Shown here: one piece after another, positions 9,063-17,094 of the stretch
Layout of the letters: the number at the start of each line of letters is the position of its first letter
Position numbering within the stretch: the stretch's first letter is position 1
Source of the DNA: JBGTBD01 sp041749475
GTDB lineage: Bacteria; Pseudomonadota; Alphaproteobacteria; Rickettsiales; UBA998
Assembly: GCA_041749475.1 (NCBI GenBank)
Contig: JBGTBD010000004.1
Span: 1 to 64,000, forward strand
DNA length: 64,000 bases
Direction: 5' to 3'
Notes under the pieces: generated by a model
Told to the model about the DNA's origin: nothing
Databases searched by the model: none
The model's input: only the letters and a program-made list of their open reading frames with translations
Made by a program: the position numbers and the translations under genes

Positions 9063-9704
9063 ATGCCGACGATGGATTATCAGTTCAGGAATGAAGCGCT
9101 GAAAACAGCCGCCTTCACCCATCGCAGTTCCGGCCACCCGATCAATAATCAGCGGCTGGAATTCTTAGGCGACCGCGTCATCGGCCTCGTCGTCGCCGAA
9201 CTCCTCTACACCCGTTTCCCCGGCGAGTCCGAAGGCGAACTCGCGCGCCGTCATGCCGGGCTCGTCTGCCGTGACACATTGGTCGCCATCGCCATCTCCC
9301 TCGACTTGGGCGCCGCGCTCATCCTCTCCCCCTCGGAAGAGACCGAAGGCCGCACCACCCCCTCCAATCTGGAGGACGCGTGCGAAGCCTTGATCGGCGC
9401 GATTTATTTGGATGGCGGATATGACGCCGCGAAGGAAGTCGTCATCGACCTGTGGACGCCTCTCTTACAAGCCCATATGGACCCGCCCAAGGATGCCAAG
9501 ACCAGCCTACAGGAATGGCTGCAAGCCCGCAGCGCGCCCTTGCCCGTCTACACCGAACTCTCCCGCAAAGGCCCCGACCACGCGCCGTATTTCCTGATGG
9601 AAGCCGAAGGCGCAGGCAAGAAGGCGACGGGGGAGGGGAATTCAAAACGCGTGGCGGAACAGGTGGCGGCACTGGCGTTGTTGGAGTTGCTGAGCCGCAC
9701 ATAG
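9063..9704 (+). CDS. rnc: ribonuclease III
   Basis: This endonuclease cleaves double-stranded RNA and matures rRNA. The signature RLEFLGDRVIG is at 31-41 (E33, D37), and the second acidic pair in LEDACEALIGAIYLDGG is about D105 and E108. A C-terminal dsRNA-binding domain starts near residue 145 (KTSLQEWLQA) and ends with the basic GNSKRVAEQVAA helix. The length of 213 residues is typical. It is coupled to lepB by near-contact. A start three codons downstream (MDYQF) is possible. An inverted repeat follows the stop codon and may end the transcript. Confidence 0.97.
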   Translation: MPTMDYQFRNEALKTAAFTHRSSGHPINNQRLEFLGDRVIGLVVAELLYTRFPGESEGELARRHAGLVCRDTLVAIAISLDLGAALILSPSEETEGRTTPSNLEDACEALIGAIYLDGGYDAAKEVVIDLWTPLLQAHMDPPKDAKTSLQEWLQARSAPLPVYTELSRKGPDHAPYFLMEAEGAGKKATGEGNSKRVAEQVAALALLELLSRT

Positions 9705-9711
9705 TGCTATG

Positions 9712-9784
<73 letters not shown>

Positions 9785-9806
9785 TGGAATTAGAATAGAA
9801 AATTAT

Positions 9807-10208
9807 CTAATGAACCCGAGCCGCCCAGCTTTTCTTCGGCATCTGGCCGGGCAAATCCATTGCGGGCAAAAACGATAATTCCGACGGGCACGCATCCGCC
9901 CATTCCAACCCGTGATCGTCCAGTTCGGACGCAAGCATATCTGGCACTTCGCCTTCCAACTCTTCTTGGCATTCACCTTCCAATGTCTTATGCGATTTGG
10001 TCAGCGCGACTTTCTGCAGCACGCTATTGAGCGCGTCCGGGTGATCGGTATTCCCCGTGAAAAGATATTGGTTCACCGCGTCGATTTCGCACTTGCTGGC
10101 GCCCATCGGCGGGCAGTCCTTATCCTGCAACAACGCGGTCACGCTCGCTCCGGAATGGGTGGGGGACATGCGGTGCTTGGTCTTGCGGATGGTCGAAAAC
10201 GGCGTCAT
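9807..10208 (-). CDS. unknown 133-residue protein between rnc and era
   Basis: The frame lies on the strand opposite to rnc and era and fills the space between them. The predicted protein is acidic in its second half (EGECQEELEGEVPDMLASEL) with four Cys and no recognisable domain, signal peptide or membrane segment. No good Shine-Dalgarno sequence precedes the ATG at 10208; a second ATG at 10172 is possible. Codon composition resembles its neighbours. It may be a real lineage-specific gene or a chance frame; the fact that it exactly separates two genes that are normally co-transcribed is the main argument for it. Confidence 0.45.
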   Translation of the reverse strand: MTPFSTIRKTKHRMSPTHSGASVTALLQDKDCPPMGASKCEIDAVNQYLFTGNTDHPDALNSVLQKVALTKSHKTLEGECQEELEGEVPDMLASELDDHGLEWADACPSELSFLPAMDLPGQMPKKSWAARVH

Positions 10209-10267
10209 AGGAGTGATTTTGGCGGGATTATGTGAAAAATGGATGACAACCCCTTCAAAAAGATACT

Positions 10268-11200
10268 ATGTCTCACAATCTTAACAGAAAGCAGCGCATG
10301 AGCACCCCAATGAACCATTGCGGCTATATCGCCATCATCGGCGCCCCGAATGCCGGGAAATCCACCTTCCTCAATTACGCGGTGGGGCAGAAGATCAGTA
10401 TCGTCAGCCCCAAGGTACAGACCACACGCCATAAGATTCTCGGCGTCCTGACCAAAGAGGGCACGCAGATGCTCTTCCTCGACACTCCCGGCATCTTCAA
10501 CGCCAAGAAGCGGTTCGAGCAAGCGATGGTCGGCGCGGCGATGGCGGGCGTCAAGGAAGCGGATATCATCATGCTGATGGTCGATGCGCAGAAGGGAATT
10601 TGCGAAGATACCCAACTCATCCTCGACGGATTACTCGGCGCAAAGGCCAAAAAAATCCTCGTCATCAACAAGGTCGACGCGGTCGATAAATCCCGCCTGC
10701 CGCCACTCGCCAGCGAACTCTTTCAAAGCGGCCTGTTCGACGCTTGTTTCATGATCTCGCTCGACAAAAAAGACGGCGTGGATGACGTGATGAGCTACCT
10801 CAAGGACAACCTCCCCGAAGGCCCGTTCCTGTTCCCCGAGGATCAACTCACCGACCAGCCCATGCGCGCCATCGCCTCCGAAATCACCCGCGAGCGGCTG
10901 TTTTATCTTCTCCGTCAGGAATTGCCTTATTCCGTAGCCGTCGAAACCGAGAACTGGGAAGAGAAGAACGACGGCAGCGTCAAAATCCAGCAGGTCATCT
11001 ACGTCGAGACCGAAAGCCAGAAGAAGATCGTCCTCGGTGCCAAAGGCGCAATGCTCAAAAAAGTCGGCGAACAATCCCGCCTCGAACTAGGCCGCATGCT
11101 GGAACGCAAAGTCCACCTGTTCCTGTTCGTCAAAGTCAAAGAAGACTGGAAAGACCGTAAGGAATTCTTCGAGGCGATGAATTTAGAGTTTAAGAACTAA
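10268..11200 (+). CDS. era: GTPase Era
   Basis: Era is an essential GTPase that binds the 3' end of 16S rRNA and assists 30S assembly at the membrane. G1 is GAPNAGKS (25-32), G3 is DTPG and G4 is NKVD. The C-terminal KH domain has VIYVETESQKKIVLGAKGA, where IVLGAKG is the RNA-binding loop. The first ten residues are extra compared with most Era proteins; an internal ATG at 10298 (MSTPMNH) gives the usual length and may be the true start. Neither start has a strong ribosome-binding site. It follows lepB-rnc after an interruption by an opposite-strand frame. Confidence 0.96.
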   Translation: MSHNLNRKQRMSTPMNHCGYIAIIGAPNAGKSTFLNYAVGQKISIVSPKVQTTRHKILGVLTKEGTQMLFLDTPGIFNAKKRFEQAMVGAAMAGVKEADIIMLMVDAQKGICEDTQLILDGLLGAKAKKILVINKVDAVDKSRLPPLASELFQSGLFDACFMISLDKKDGVDDVMSYLKDNLPEGPFLFPEDQLTDQPMRAIASEITRERLFYLLRQELPYSVAVETENWEEKNDGSVKIQQVIYVETESQKKIVLGAKGAMLKKVGEQSRLELGRMLERKVHLFLFVKVKEDWKDRKEFFEAMNLEFKN

Positions 11201-11205
11201 CTGTT

Positions 11206-11226
11206 ATGCCGTCTTTATGACGGCAT
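11206..11226. terminator. hairpin after era
   Basis: ATGCCGTC and GACGGCAT form a perfect 8-bp stem with loop TTTAT, 6 bases past the era stop. No T-run follows, so it may be a weak terminator or an RNA 3' end protector. A second hairpin (CCCCGTC...GACGGGG) follows near 11250. Confidence 0.5.
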
Positions 11227-11280
11227 CCGGTTCTCAAAGCGCACCAGACCCCGTCATGAAGACGGGGCGACACCAATACT

Positions 11281-11336
11281 GTCACCCTGAACTTGTTTCA
11301 GGGTCCATCTGGATGCTGAAACAAGTTCAGCATGAC
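11281..11336. repeat. interspersed palindromic repeat, family B, copy 1
   Basis: The unit starts GTCACCCTGAACTTGTTTCA and ends with the inverted TGAAACAAGTTCAGCATGAC. It sits between the convergent ends of era and maf. A second copy with the same ends lies at 47680-47748, after infC. Both copies are placed just after stop codons, consistent with a terminator role or neutral insertion points for a mobile palindromic element. Confidence 0.85.
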
Positions 11337-11350
11337 GAATATAAAAAAAT

Positions 11351-11965
11351 TTAAGCCGCTCTTGGGAAATTCAGCAGTTTCTTCTCATACAGCGCACTCA
11401 GTAAATCCTGCACCGGCAGCCCGAAAATCACATCATCCCGCCCGGTGACGGAGGCGAAGAGGTGCTTGCCGTGCGCTTCATAGAAGTAGGAGCCGCAAGC
11501 CGATAACGGCTTGTCCAGTTTCAGATACGCGGTGATCTCTTCCGGGGAGAGATTCCGCATCGTCAATTCCGCTTCCTTCACGCAGGAGAAGATACATTCA
11601 TTCTGGTGATAGAGCGCCATCGCGGTGATTTGTTTATGCGTCTTGCCGGAGAGCCGTTCCAACTGGCGTGCCGCGCGTTCTTCCGTAACCGGTTTGCCCA
11701 GCACTTCCCCTTCCAGCACGCAGACTTGGTCTGCGCCGATGACGAGCCAACCGGGGTGGATGGCATTGACGCTAGCTGCTTTCGCGCGAGCCAGTTCCAG
11801 CGAGAGCTGTTCCGGTTTCAACGAGCGGAGTTCCTTTTTCAGCACATCTTCATCCACCTTCGGGATAAGGACGGTAAAGGAAAGCCCCGCTTTACGCATG
11901 AGGGATTCACGAATAGCCGAGGAGGAGGCCAGCACGAGAAGGGAGGAGGTGACGAATTTAGACAC
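11351..11965 (-). CDS. maf: Maf-family nucleotide pyrophosphatase
   Basis: Maf proteins hydrolyse non-canonical or regular nucleoside triphosphates to monophosphates and have been linked to septum formation. The N-terminal LASSSAIRESLMRKAGL matches the LAS-S-R-LL signature with the phosphate-binding Ser and Arg, and VIGADQV carries the catalytic Asp (about 80). The 204-residue length is typical. It lies 8 bp downstream of folE on the same strand, so the two are probably co-transcribed. Which Maf subtype this is (dTTP/UTP or m7GTP preference) cannot be settled from these motifs. Confidence 0.93.
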   Translation of the reverse strand: MSKFVTSSLLVLASSSAIRESLMRKAGLSFTVLIPKVDEDVLKKELRSLKPEQLSLELARAKAASVNAIHPGWLVIGADQVCVLEGEVLGKPVTEERAARQLERLSGKTHKQITAMALYHQNECIFSCVKEAELTMRNLSPEEITAYLKLDKPLSACGSYFYEAHGKHLFASVTGRDDVIFGLPVQDLLSALYEKKLLNFPRAA

Positions 11966-11973
11966 TGTTTTCC

Positions 11974-12603
11974 TTAAAAGACCATTTTACCGATGGACGG
12001 CGAAGCGATCAGGTTCATGAATTCCTGCCGGGTCCTGGGGTCGGACTTGAAGAGTCCATGCAGCCGGCTGGTAATGGTGGTTGTATCGGGCTTATGCACG
12101 CCGCGCGTGGTCATGCATTGATGTGCCGCGTCGATGACAACGGCGACGCCTTTGGGTTTCAACGTCTTCTGCAACGTGTCTGCTATCTGCGCCGTCATCG
12201 TCTCCTGCGTCTGCAGGCGCTTGGCGTAAATATCGAGCAGCCGAGCCAGCTTACTGATGCCGACTACGCGTTTGTCGGGGATATACGCAATATGCGCCAC
12301 GCCGATGATAGGCGCCATGTGATGCTCGCAATGCGATTCGAACCGCATATTTTTCAGTAGCACCATCTCATCGTAATCCTCGATTTCCTCAAACGTCTTG
12401 GCGAGGATGGCTTCGGGGTCTTCTTCATAGCCGATGAAATATTCTTTATACGCATTCACCACGCGCTTAGGCGTCTCCAGCAAACCTTCGCGCTTCGGAT
12501 CATCCCCCGCCCATGCGAGGAGGGTGCGGACGGCTTCTTCAGCCTGATCACGGGTAGGGCGTTTCGTCACGAGATTCATGTCCTTGGGCGCGGGTTTTAT
12601 CAT
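11974..12603 (-). CDS. folE: GTP cyclohydrolase I
   Basis: This is the first step of tetrahydrofolate synthesis: GTP to 7,8-dihydroneopterin triphosphate. Zinc ligands are visible in SHCEHHMAP (Cys and His) and in AAHQCMTTRG (second Cys), and GISKLARLLDIYAKRLQTQE is the conserved core helix. The length of 209 residues is normal. A later Met (MNLV, residue 9) could be the start. The window also holds folB, folK, folP, pabB and pabC, so most of the pathway is nearby, though folE is in a separate unit with maf. Confidence 0.97.
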   Translation of the reverse strand: MIKPAPKDMNLVTKRPTRDQAEEAVRTLLAWAGDDPKREGLLETPKRVVNAYKEYFIGYEEDPEAILAKTFEEIEDYDEMVLLKNMRFESHCEHHMAPIIGVAHIAYIPDKRVVGISKLARLLDIYAKRLQTQETMTAQIADTLQKTLKPKGVAVVIDAAHQCMTTRGVHKPDTTTITSRLHGLFKSDPRTRQEFMNLIASPSIGKMVF

Positions 12604-12669
12604 GATGGGTGCTTTCTAGCGTTCTTTGGCCGTTTATGGCAAGGATTTTCGTTATTTTGTCCTAGCGCT

Positions 12670-12816
12670 ATAGAAATCCCCTCGCCCTAAAGGGAGAGGG
12701 TTGCGCAGGCTTGGCTTACCGTAAGGAAAGCATAGCCGTAGCTGGGTGAGGGGAGGGGGTAGCCCTCACCCGCCCGGCGTTGCCGACCGACCTCTCCCGG
12801 TGGGAGAGGTGAGGCT
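12670..12816. repeat. intergenic structured repeat, two hairpins
   Basis: The gap between folE and the small coiled-coil gene is filled with G/C-rich self-complementary sequence. One hairpin is at 12678-12700 (CCCTC-CCCT with AGGG-GAGGG). A perfect 8-bp hairpin is at 12791-12809 (CCTCTCCC-GGT-GGGAGAGG), directly after the stop codon of the minus-strand gene, for which it can act as a terminator. Confidence 0.65.
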
Positions 12817-13150
12817 ATCGTTCAATGCCCCTGTTTAACTCCAATGCCCTTCTTTGTTCTTGTTCGCGAAGGCGGGGCATATCACGCAAAAGCGCCTCAT
12901 GCGCTAAGCGTATGTGCTCAAGCATCTGCCTATCTAATTCTTCTAATGTTCTGCGACCCTCTTCACCAAGTTCATGTAGTCGCTTTCTGGCCAGCTCCAA
13001 ATCCTGCTGGAGTGGGTCTGGATTAAAGAATCGGTCAAAAACTGTATCCAAACGAGAACTTCCTGTATCCCCCCCAGGAGATACTGGTTGTGGTGTTGGC
13101 TGAGCAATGGGCCGGGGAAGCTCTTCCTTTTTACGCCATATTTTAAACAT
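12815..13150 (-). CDS. small coiled-coil protein of unknown function, Pho-box linked
   Basis: The protein has 111 residues: a basic start (MFKIWRKKEEL), a Pro/Gly/Ser linker, then from about residue 45 to the end a continuous charged helix rich in Leu, Glu and Arg with heptad-like spacing. No family is recognised. The start is well supported by AAGGAGC 8 bases before the ATG. About 44 bp upstream, in the right orientation, lies a near-consensus Pho box (13194-13211) with a TAGAGT hexamer about 10 bp after it. This suggests induction by phosphate limitation. It is divergent from hisI, whose start is next to the box. Confidence 0.7.
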   Translation of the reverse strand: MFKIWRKKEELPRPIAQPTPQPVSPGGDTGSSRLDTVFDRFFNPDPLQQDLELARKRLHELGEEGRRTLEELDRQMLEHIRLAHEALLRDMPRLREQEQRRALELNRGIER

Positions 13151-13193
13151 ATATAATGCTCCTTAGAATTAGGTTTTACTCTATCCACAATAT

Positions 13194-13211
13194 ATGACAG
13201 AATAATGACCC
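13194..13211 (-). promoter_or_regulatory. candidate Pho box upstream of small coiled-coil gene
   Basis: On the minus strand the 18-mer reads GGGTCATTATTCTGTCAT, two 7-base units 11 bp apart. It differs from the PhoB consensus CTGTCATAWAWCTGTCAY at only the first two bases, if weak bases are allowed in the spacer. It is 44 bp from the start at 13150 and also touches the hisI start region. Confidence 0.55.
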
Positions 13212-13214
13212 TTT

Positions 13215-13580
13215 ATGAGCAAACACGAATTCATCAACCAATTGAAATTGAACGCGGATGGGCTGATACCTGCCGTGGCGCAGCAGTATGACTCCAAGGA
13301 AGTGCTGATGATGGCTTGGATGAGCCGTGAAGCCATTGAAAAAACACTGGAAACGGGCGATGTCCACTATTGGTCACGCTCCCGCAATGCGTTATGGAAG
13401 AAGGGCGAGACCTCTTCAAACACGCAGAAACTGCGGGAAATCCGGGTGGATTGCGATGGTGACACCTTGCTTCTTTTAATTGACCAAACTGGCCCGGCGT
13501 GCCATACCAAACGCCCCTCCTGCTTCTATTCACGGGTAGATGAGGACGGGCTGACGATTTTAACCGAACCTGTGAAGTAG
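13215..13580 (+). CDS. hisI: phosphoribosyl-AMP cyclohydrolase
   Basis: This enzyme opens the purine ring of PR-AMP in histidine synthesis. Metal-binding motifs are DCDGD (about residues 78-82) and the C-terminal GPACHTKRPSCFY with its two Cys and a His. At 121 residues it is the stand-alone form, without the HisE domain. No other his gene is in the window. It lies 57 bp before metE on the same strand with a small hairpin between them. Confidence 0.97.
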   Translation: MSKHEFINQLKLNADGLIPAVAQQYDSKEVLMMAWMSREAIEKTLETGDVHYWSRSRNALWKKGETSSNTQKLREIRVDCDGDTLLLLIDQTGPACHTKRPSCFYSRVDEDGLTILTEPVK

Positions 13581-13589
13581 CCTGCCGAT

Positions 13590-13606
13590 GGTGACCAGAC
13601 GTCACC
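13590..13606. promoter_or_regulatory. short dyad between hisI and metE
   Basis: GGTGAC and GTCACC flank a 5-base loop (CAGAC). It sits 10 bp after the hisI stop and 31 bp before the metE start. It may be a weak terminator or an operator; no T-run follows and no known metE riboswitch fits in the 57-bp gap. Confidence 0.3.
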
Positions 13607-13636
13607 CGCACGGCGAATCAAACAAAGGAAAACACT

Positions 13637-15943
13637 ATGGCAATTGCATCGAACCTTGGATTTCCGCGCATTGGCGCTGACCGCGAACTCAAGAAGGCTG
13701 TCGAAGCCTATTGGAAGGGCGCGATGTCGATGGATGCGATGCTGGAAGTGGCTTCCGGCCTCCGGGCGACGCATTGGAAACTGCAAAAAGATAACGGGAT
13801 AGACCATATCCCCAGCAACGATTTCTCGCTATACGATCACGTGCTCGACACCATCGTGATGCTCGGCGCTGTGCCGCAACGCTACAGCTACTCCGGCGGT
13901 GAAGTCACCCCGGATATTTATTTCGCGATGGCGCGTGGCCGTCAACGCGAAGGCATGGACGTGAAAGCCATGGAGATGACCAAGTGGTTCGACACCAACT
14001 ACCATTACATCGTGCCCGAACTCTCCCAGGGCATGGAAATCCAGAAAGGCTCCAGCAAAGCGGTGGAAGAATTCCGCGAAGCGAAGGACTTAGGCATCCT
14101 GACCCGTCCCGTCCTGCTCGGCCCGATCTCCTTCCTGACCCTCGGTAAGCTAGCTGGCACTGAATTCAACCGCTTCGACCTGCTGGATAGCATCCTTGAG
14201 GTGTACGAAGAAGTGATCGACGATCTCGCCGATGCCGGTGCGGAATGGATTCAAATCGACGAGCCATGTCTCGTCCTCGACCTCTCCCCGGAAGCAAAAG
14301 CTGCCTACAAAACTGCTTATGAGCGTCTGGCGAAGAACGATGACGTTCATATCCTCATCAACACCTATTTCGGTGACTTGCGCGATAACCTGCAACTCGC
14401 GTGTGAACTCCCGGTCAAAGCCCTGCACGTGGACCTCGTGCGCGGGGAAGACCAACTGGCGGACGTTCTGGCCAGCTGGCCGGAAGACCGCTGGCTCTCG
14501 CTCGGCGTCATCAATGGCCGCAACATCTGGAAGACCGATCTCACGCAGGCGCTCTCTTTACTGGAACAAGCCAAAGCGAAACGCGGTAGCGATAAACTGA
14601 TGGTCGCCCCAAGCTGTTCTCTGCTCCACACCCCCGTCGATCTCACTCGCGAGAAGGCGCTGGATGACGAGCTGAAAAGCTGGCTCGCCTTCGCGACGCA
14701 GAAACTACACGAACTCAAACTGCTGACCGAGGCCCTGAACGGCAAGAAGGACGAGTCCGCATTCGATAATAATAAAAAAGTCATCGAGTCCCGCCGCACC
14801 TCCACCCGCATCCATAATGCATGGGTGAAGGAACGCATGGGCGCGGTGACGAAACAGATGGCCGAGCGCAAAAGCCCGTTCGCCGCGCGTCGCCAGAAGC
14901 AGCAAGCCGCCCTCGGCCTGCCGCTCTTCCCGACCACGACCATCGGCTCCTTCCCGCAGACCGCTGACGTCCGCGCGGATCGCGCCAAATTCAAGAAAGG
15001 CGACATCACGGAAGAAGCGTACGAGCAATTCCTGATGGAGAAAACCAAGGAAGCCATGCAGTGGCAGGATGAGATCGGCATGGATGTTCCCGTGCATGGT
15101 GAGTTCGAGCGGAATGACATGGTGGAATATTTCGGCGAACAGCTGAAAGGCTTTGCCTTCACCGCTAACGGCTGGGTACAGAGCTACGGTTCGCGCTGCG
15201 TAAAACCCCCCGTCATCTTCGGTGACGTTTCCCGCCCCGAAGCGATGACCGTGAAATGGAGCGCCTACGCGCAATCCCTCACCAAGCGCCCCACCAAGGG
15301 GATGCTGACCGGCCCCGTCACCATCCTGCAATGGAGCTTCGTACGTGACGACCAGCCGCGTTCCGAGACCTGCCGCCAGATCGCACTGGCCATCCGTGAC
15401 GAGGTGGAAGACCTGGAAAAGGCCAACATCAATATCATCCAGATCGACGAACCGGCGATACGCGAAGGCTTGCCGCTCCGTAAGTCCGACTGGAAAGCCT
15501 ACCTCGAATGGGCTGTCGGCGCGTTTAAGATTTCCGCCGCCGTCGTCAAGGACGAAACGCAAATTCATACCCATATGTGCTATTCTCAGTTCAACGACAT
15601 CATGAGCTCCATCGCCGATATGGATGCAGACGTGATCTCCATCGAGACCTCGCGCTCCGCGATGAAACTGCTTGATGCGTTCGTCACCTTCAAATATCCG
15701 AACGAAATCGGGCCGGGCGTCTATGACATTCATTCCCCGCGCGTGCCGAGCGAGCAGGAAATGATCGACCTCATCGAGAAAGCCTGTGACGTGTTGAAAC
15801 CCGAGCAAATCTGGGTGAACCCCGATTGCGGCCTTAAGACCCGCGGCTGGGAAGAAGTGAAGCCCGCGCTCGTTTCCATGGTCAACGCCGCCAAGAAACT
15901 CCGCAGCAAATACGCAAGCGAAGCCCAACGCGCCACTGCGTAA
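13637..15943 (+). CDS. metE: cobalamin-independent methionine synthase
   Basis: It transfers a methyl group from 5-methyltetrahydropteroyl-triglutamate to homocysteine. The N-terminal half starts with LGFPRIGADRELKKAVE. The C-terminal barrel begins near FPTTTIGSFPQT and holds the zinc site: His and Cys in HTHMCYSQF (about residues 644-648) and Cys in NPDCGLKTR (about 730). The 768-residue length is the full two-domain form. A good ribosome-binding site (AAAGGAAA) precedes the ATG. Its presence means methionine can be made without vitamin B12. Confidence 0.98.
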   Translation: MAIASNLGFPRIGADRELKKAVEAYWKGAMSMDAMLEVASGLRATHWKLQKDNGIDHIPSNDFSLYDHVLDTIVMLGAVPQRYSYSGGEVTPDIYFAMARGRQREGMDVKAMEMTKWFDTNYHYIVPELSQGMEIQKGSSKAVEEFREAKDLGILTRPVLLGPISFLTLGKLAGTEFNRFDLLDSILEVYEEVIDDLADAGAEWIQIDEPCLVLDLSPEAKAAYKTAYERLAKNDDVHILINTYFGDLRDNLQLACELPVKALHVDLVRGEDQLADVLASWPEDRWLSLGVINGRNIWKTDLTQALSLLEQAKAKRGSDKLMVAPSCSLLHTPVDLTREKALDDELKSWLAFATQKLHELKLLTEALNGKKDESAFDNNKKVIESRRTSTRIHNAWVKERMGAVTKQMAERKSPFAARRQKQQAALGLPLFPTTTIGSFPQTADVRADRAKFKKGDITEEAYEQFLMEKTKEAMQWQDEIGMDVPVHGEFERNDMVEYFGEQLKGFAFTANGWVQSYGSRCVKPPVIFGDVSRPEAMTVKWSAYAQSLTKRPTKGMLTGPVTILQWSFVRDDQPRSETCRQIALAIRDEVEDLEKANINIIQIDEPAIREGLPLRKSDWKAYLEWAVGAFKISAAVVKDETQIHTHMCYSQFNDIMSSIADMDADVISIETSRSAMKLLDAFVTFKYPNEIGPGVYDIHSPRVPSEQEMIDLIEKACDVLKPEQIWVNPDCGLKTRGWEEVKPALVSMVNAAKKLRSKYASEAQRATA

Positions 15944-16001
15944 CTGAAATTTAGTCTCCTTCTCCGTAAGGGGAGGGATGGTCGCCGCGTCGCATATATG
16001 C

Positions 16002-16048
16002 CTCGCAATGACAATGGTAAGGTGGAATAGCCTTCTTGTCATTGCGAG
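16002..16048. repeat. interspersed palindromic repeat, family C
   Basis: CTCGCAATGACAA (16002-16014) and its perfect inverse TTGTCATTGCGAG (16036-16048) flank a 21-bp spacer. The motif TCATTGCGAG is a common bacterial interspersed repeat core. It lies in the 265-bp gap between metE and the ABC-2 permease, which otherwise shows nothing. Confidence 0.7.
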
Positions 16049-16208
16049 CCAGCGCTGCAATCCATTCAGAATTTCCTACGAAGCATGTTGCCCCATGGGT
16101 TCACCAAAAGGTTGCGATAACCTCGCGGGCGGAGAGGGGTATTGAAAAAAACGCGCGCATCTGCTTTACCTTGCCCGTCGCCTCAACGCTCGCCATTTCC
16201 TTATTGTC

Positions 16209-16970
16209 ATGAATCTTTTGCTCCCCGCCATCACCCTCGCCAAAAAAGAAATCTGGCGCTTCCTCCGTTATTGGAACGACGCGCTGGTGGAACCCATCGT
16301 CCGCGTGGCGCTCTATATGTCCGTCTTCGGCCTCGTCATGGATATCGGCCAACCTGAAGGTGCGCCCAGCTATGCGGCATTTCTGGCGACCGGCCTCATT
16401 GTCATCTCCATCACCGTCAACGCCTTTGACAATGCGGCGTTCTCCATCCTCCTCTCGAAATACGAAGGCAACATCGTCGATCTTTTAATGCCTCCACTGA
16501 ACGGATTCGAGATCGCGTTCGGTTATTTGGCGGGCGCCGTCACACGCGGCCTTGCGGTGACGGTGGTCGTCCTACTCGTCGAATGGTGCTTCCTCCCATT
16601 CCCACCCCTCCGCATCGGTGAATTCTTCCTTCTCGCCCTTTTAACAAGCGCCTTCTTCGGGATGCTCGGTGTCGTCATCTCCGTCGCATCCGACACATGG
16701 GATCAGATGTTGTTATTCTCCACCTATATCCTCACTCCGCTGGAGTTTCTCTCCACCGCGTTTTTTATGCCGGACAGGGCAGGGGGCATCATGGGCGTCA
16801 TCATCACCTACAATCCCATCAGCTGGATAACGGAAGCCTTCCGCCACGCCATGCACGGCACGCAAAGCGAGATGGTGATGCAGGGGTGGGCCTTCCTGAT
16901 CATCGGCAATCTCGTCCTCCTCATCGTCTGCCGGGAGATATTCAAGCGTGGATGGCGTCTGAAGCAGTGA
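16209..16970 (+). CDS. ABC-2 type transporter permease
   Basis: This 253-residue integral membrane protein has six hydrophobic segments and the ABC-2 family layout (NodJ/KpsM-like): an amphipathic N-terminal helix KKEIWRFLRYWND, then TMs, and the late motif YNPISWITEAFRHAMHG typical of these exporters. Such permeases move polysaccharides, lipids or drugs with a separate ATPase. No matching ATPase gene is adjacent, so it may pair with one elsewhere. The substrate is not deducible. Confidence 0.88.
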   Translation: MNLLLPAITLAKKEIWRFLRYWNDALVEPIVRVALYMSVFGLVMDIGQPEGAPSYAAFLATGLIVISITVNAFDNAAFSILLSKYEGNIVDLLMPPLNGFEIAFGYLAGAVTRGLAVTVVVLLVEWCFLPFPPLRIGEFFLLALLTSAFFGMLGVVISVASDTWDQMLLFSTYILTPLEFLSTAFFMPDRAGGIMGVIITYNPISWITEAFRHAMHGTQSEMVMQGWAFLIIGNLVLLIVCREIFKRGWRLKQ

Positions 16971-17094
16971 TGGTGTGCCCAAAAGGTGAACCCATTAACA
17001 TTTTCGCATCAACGGCCCCCAATCCCGCCAAAGGCAGTTGACAAATAACAGGAAAAATAACCTACTACGCCCATACATTCAGGAACCATAGCGC

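Noticed and set aside
13581..13636. Possible cobalamin or SAM riboswitch before metE
   Set aside because: The gap to hisI is only 57 bp and holds just a 6-bp stem; known metE riboswitches need far more space.
17038..17068. TTGACA-type promoter before proS
   Set aside because: A -35 match exists, but the spacing leads only to poor -10 hexamers (CCTACT or TACTAC), so it is not listed.
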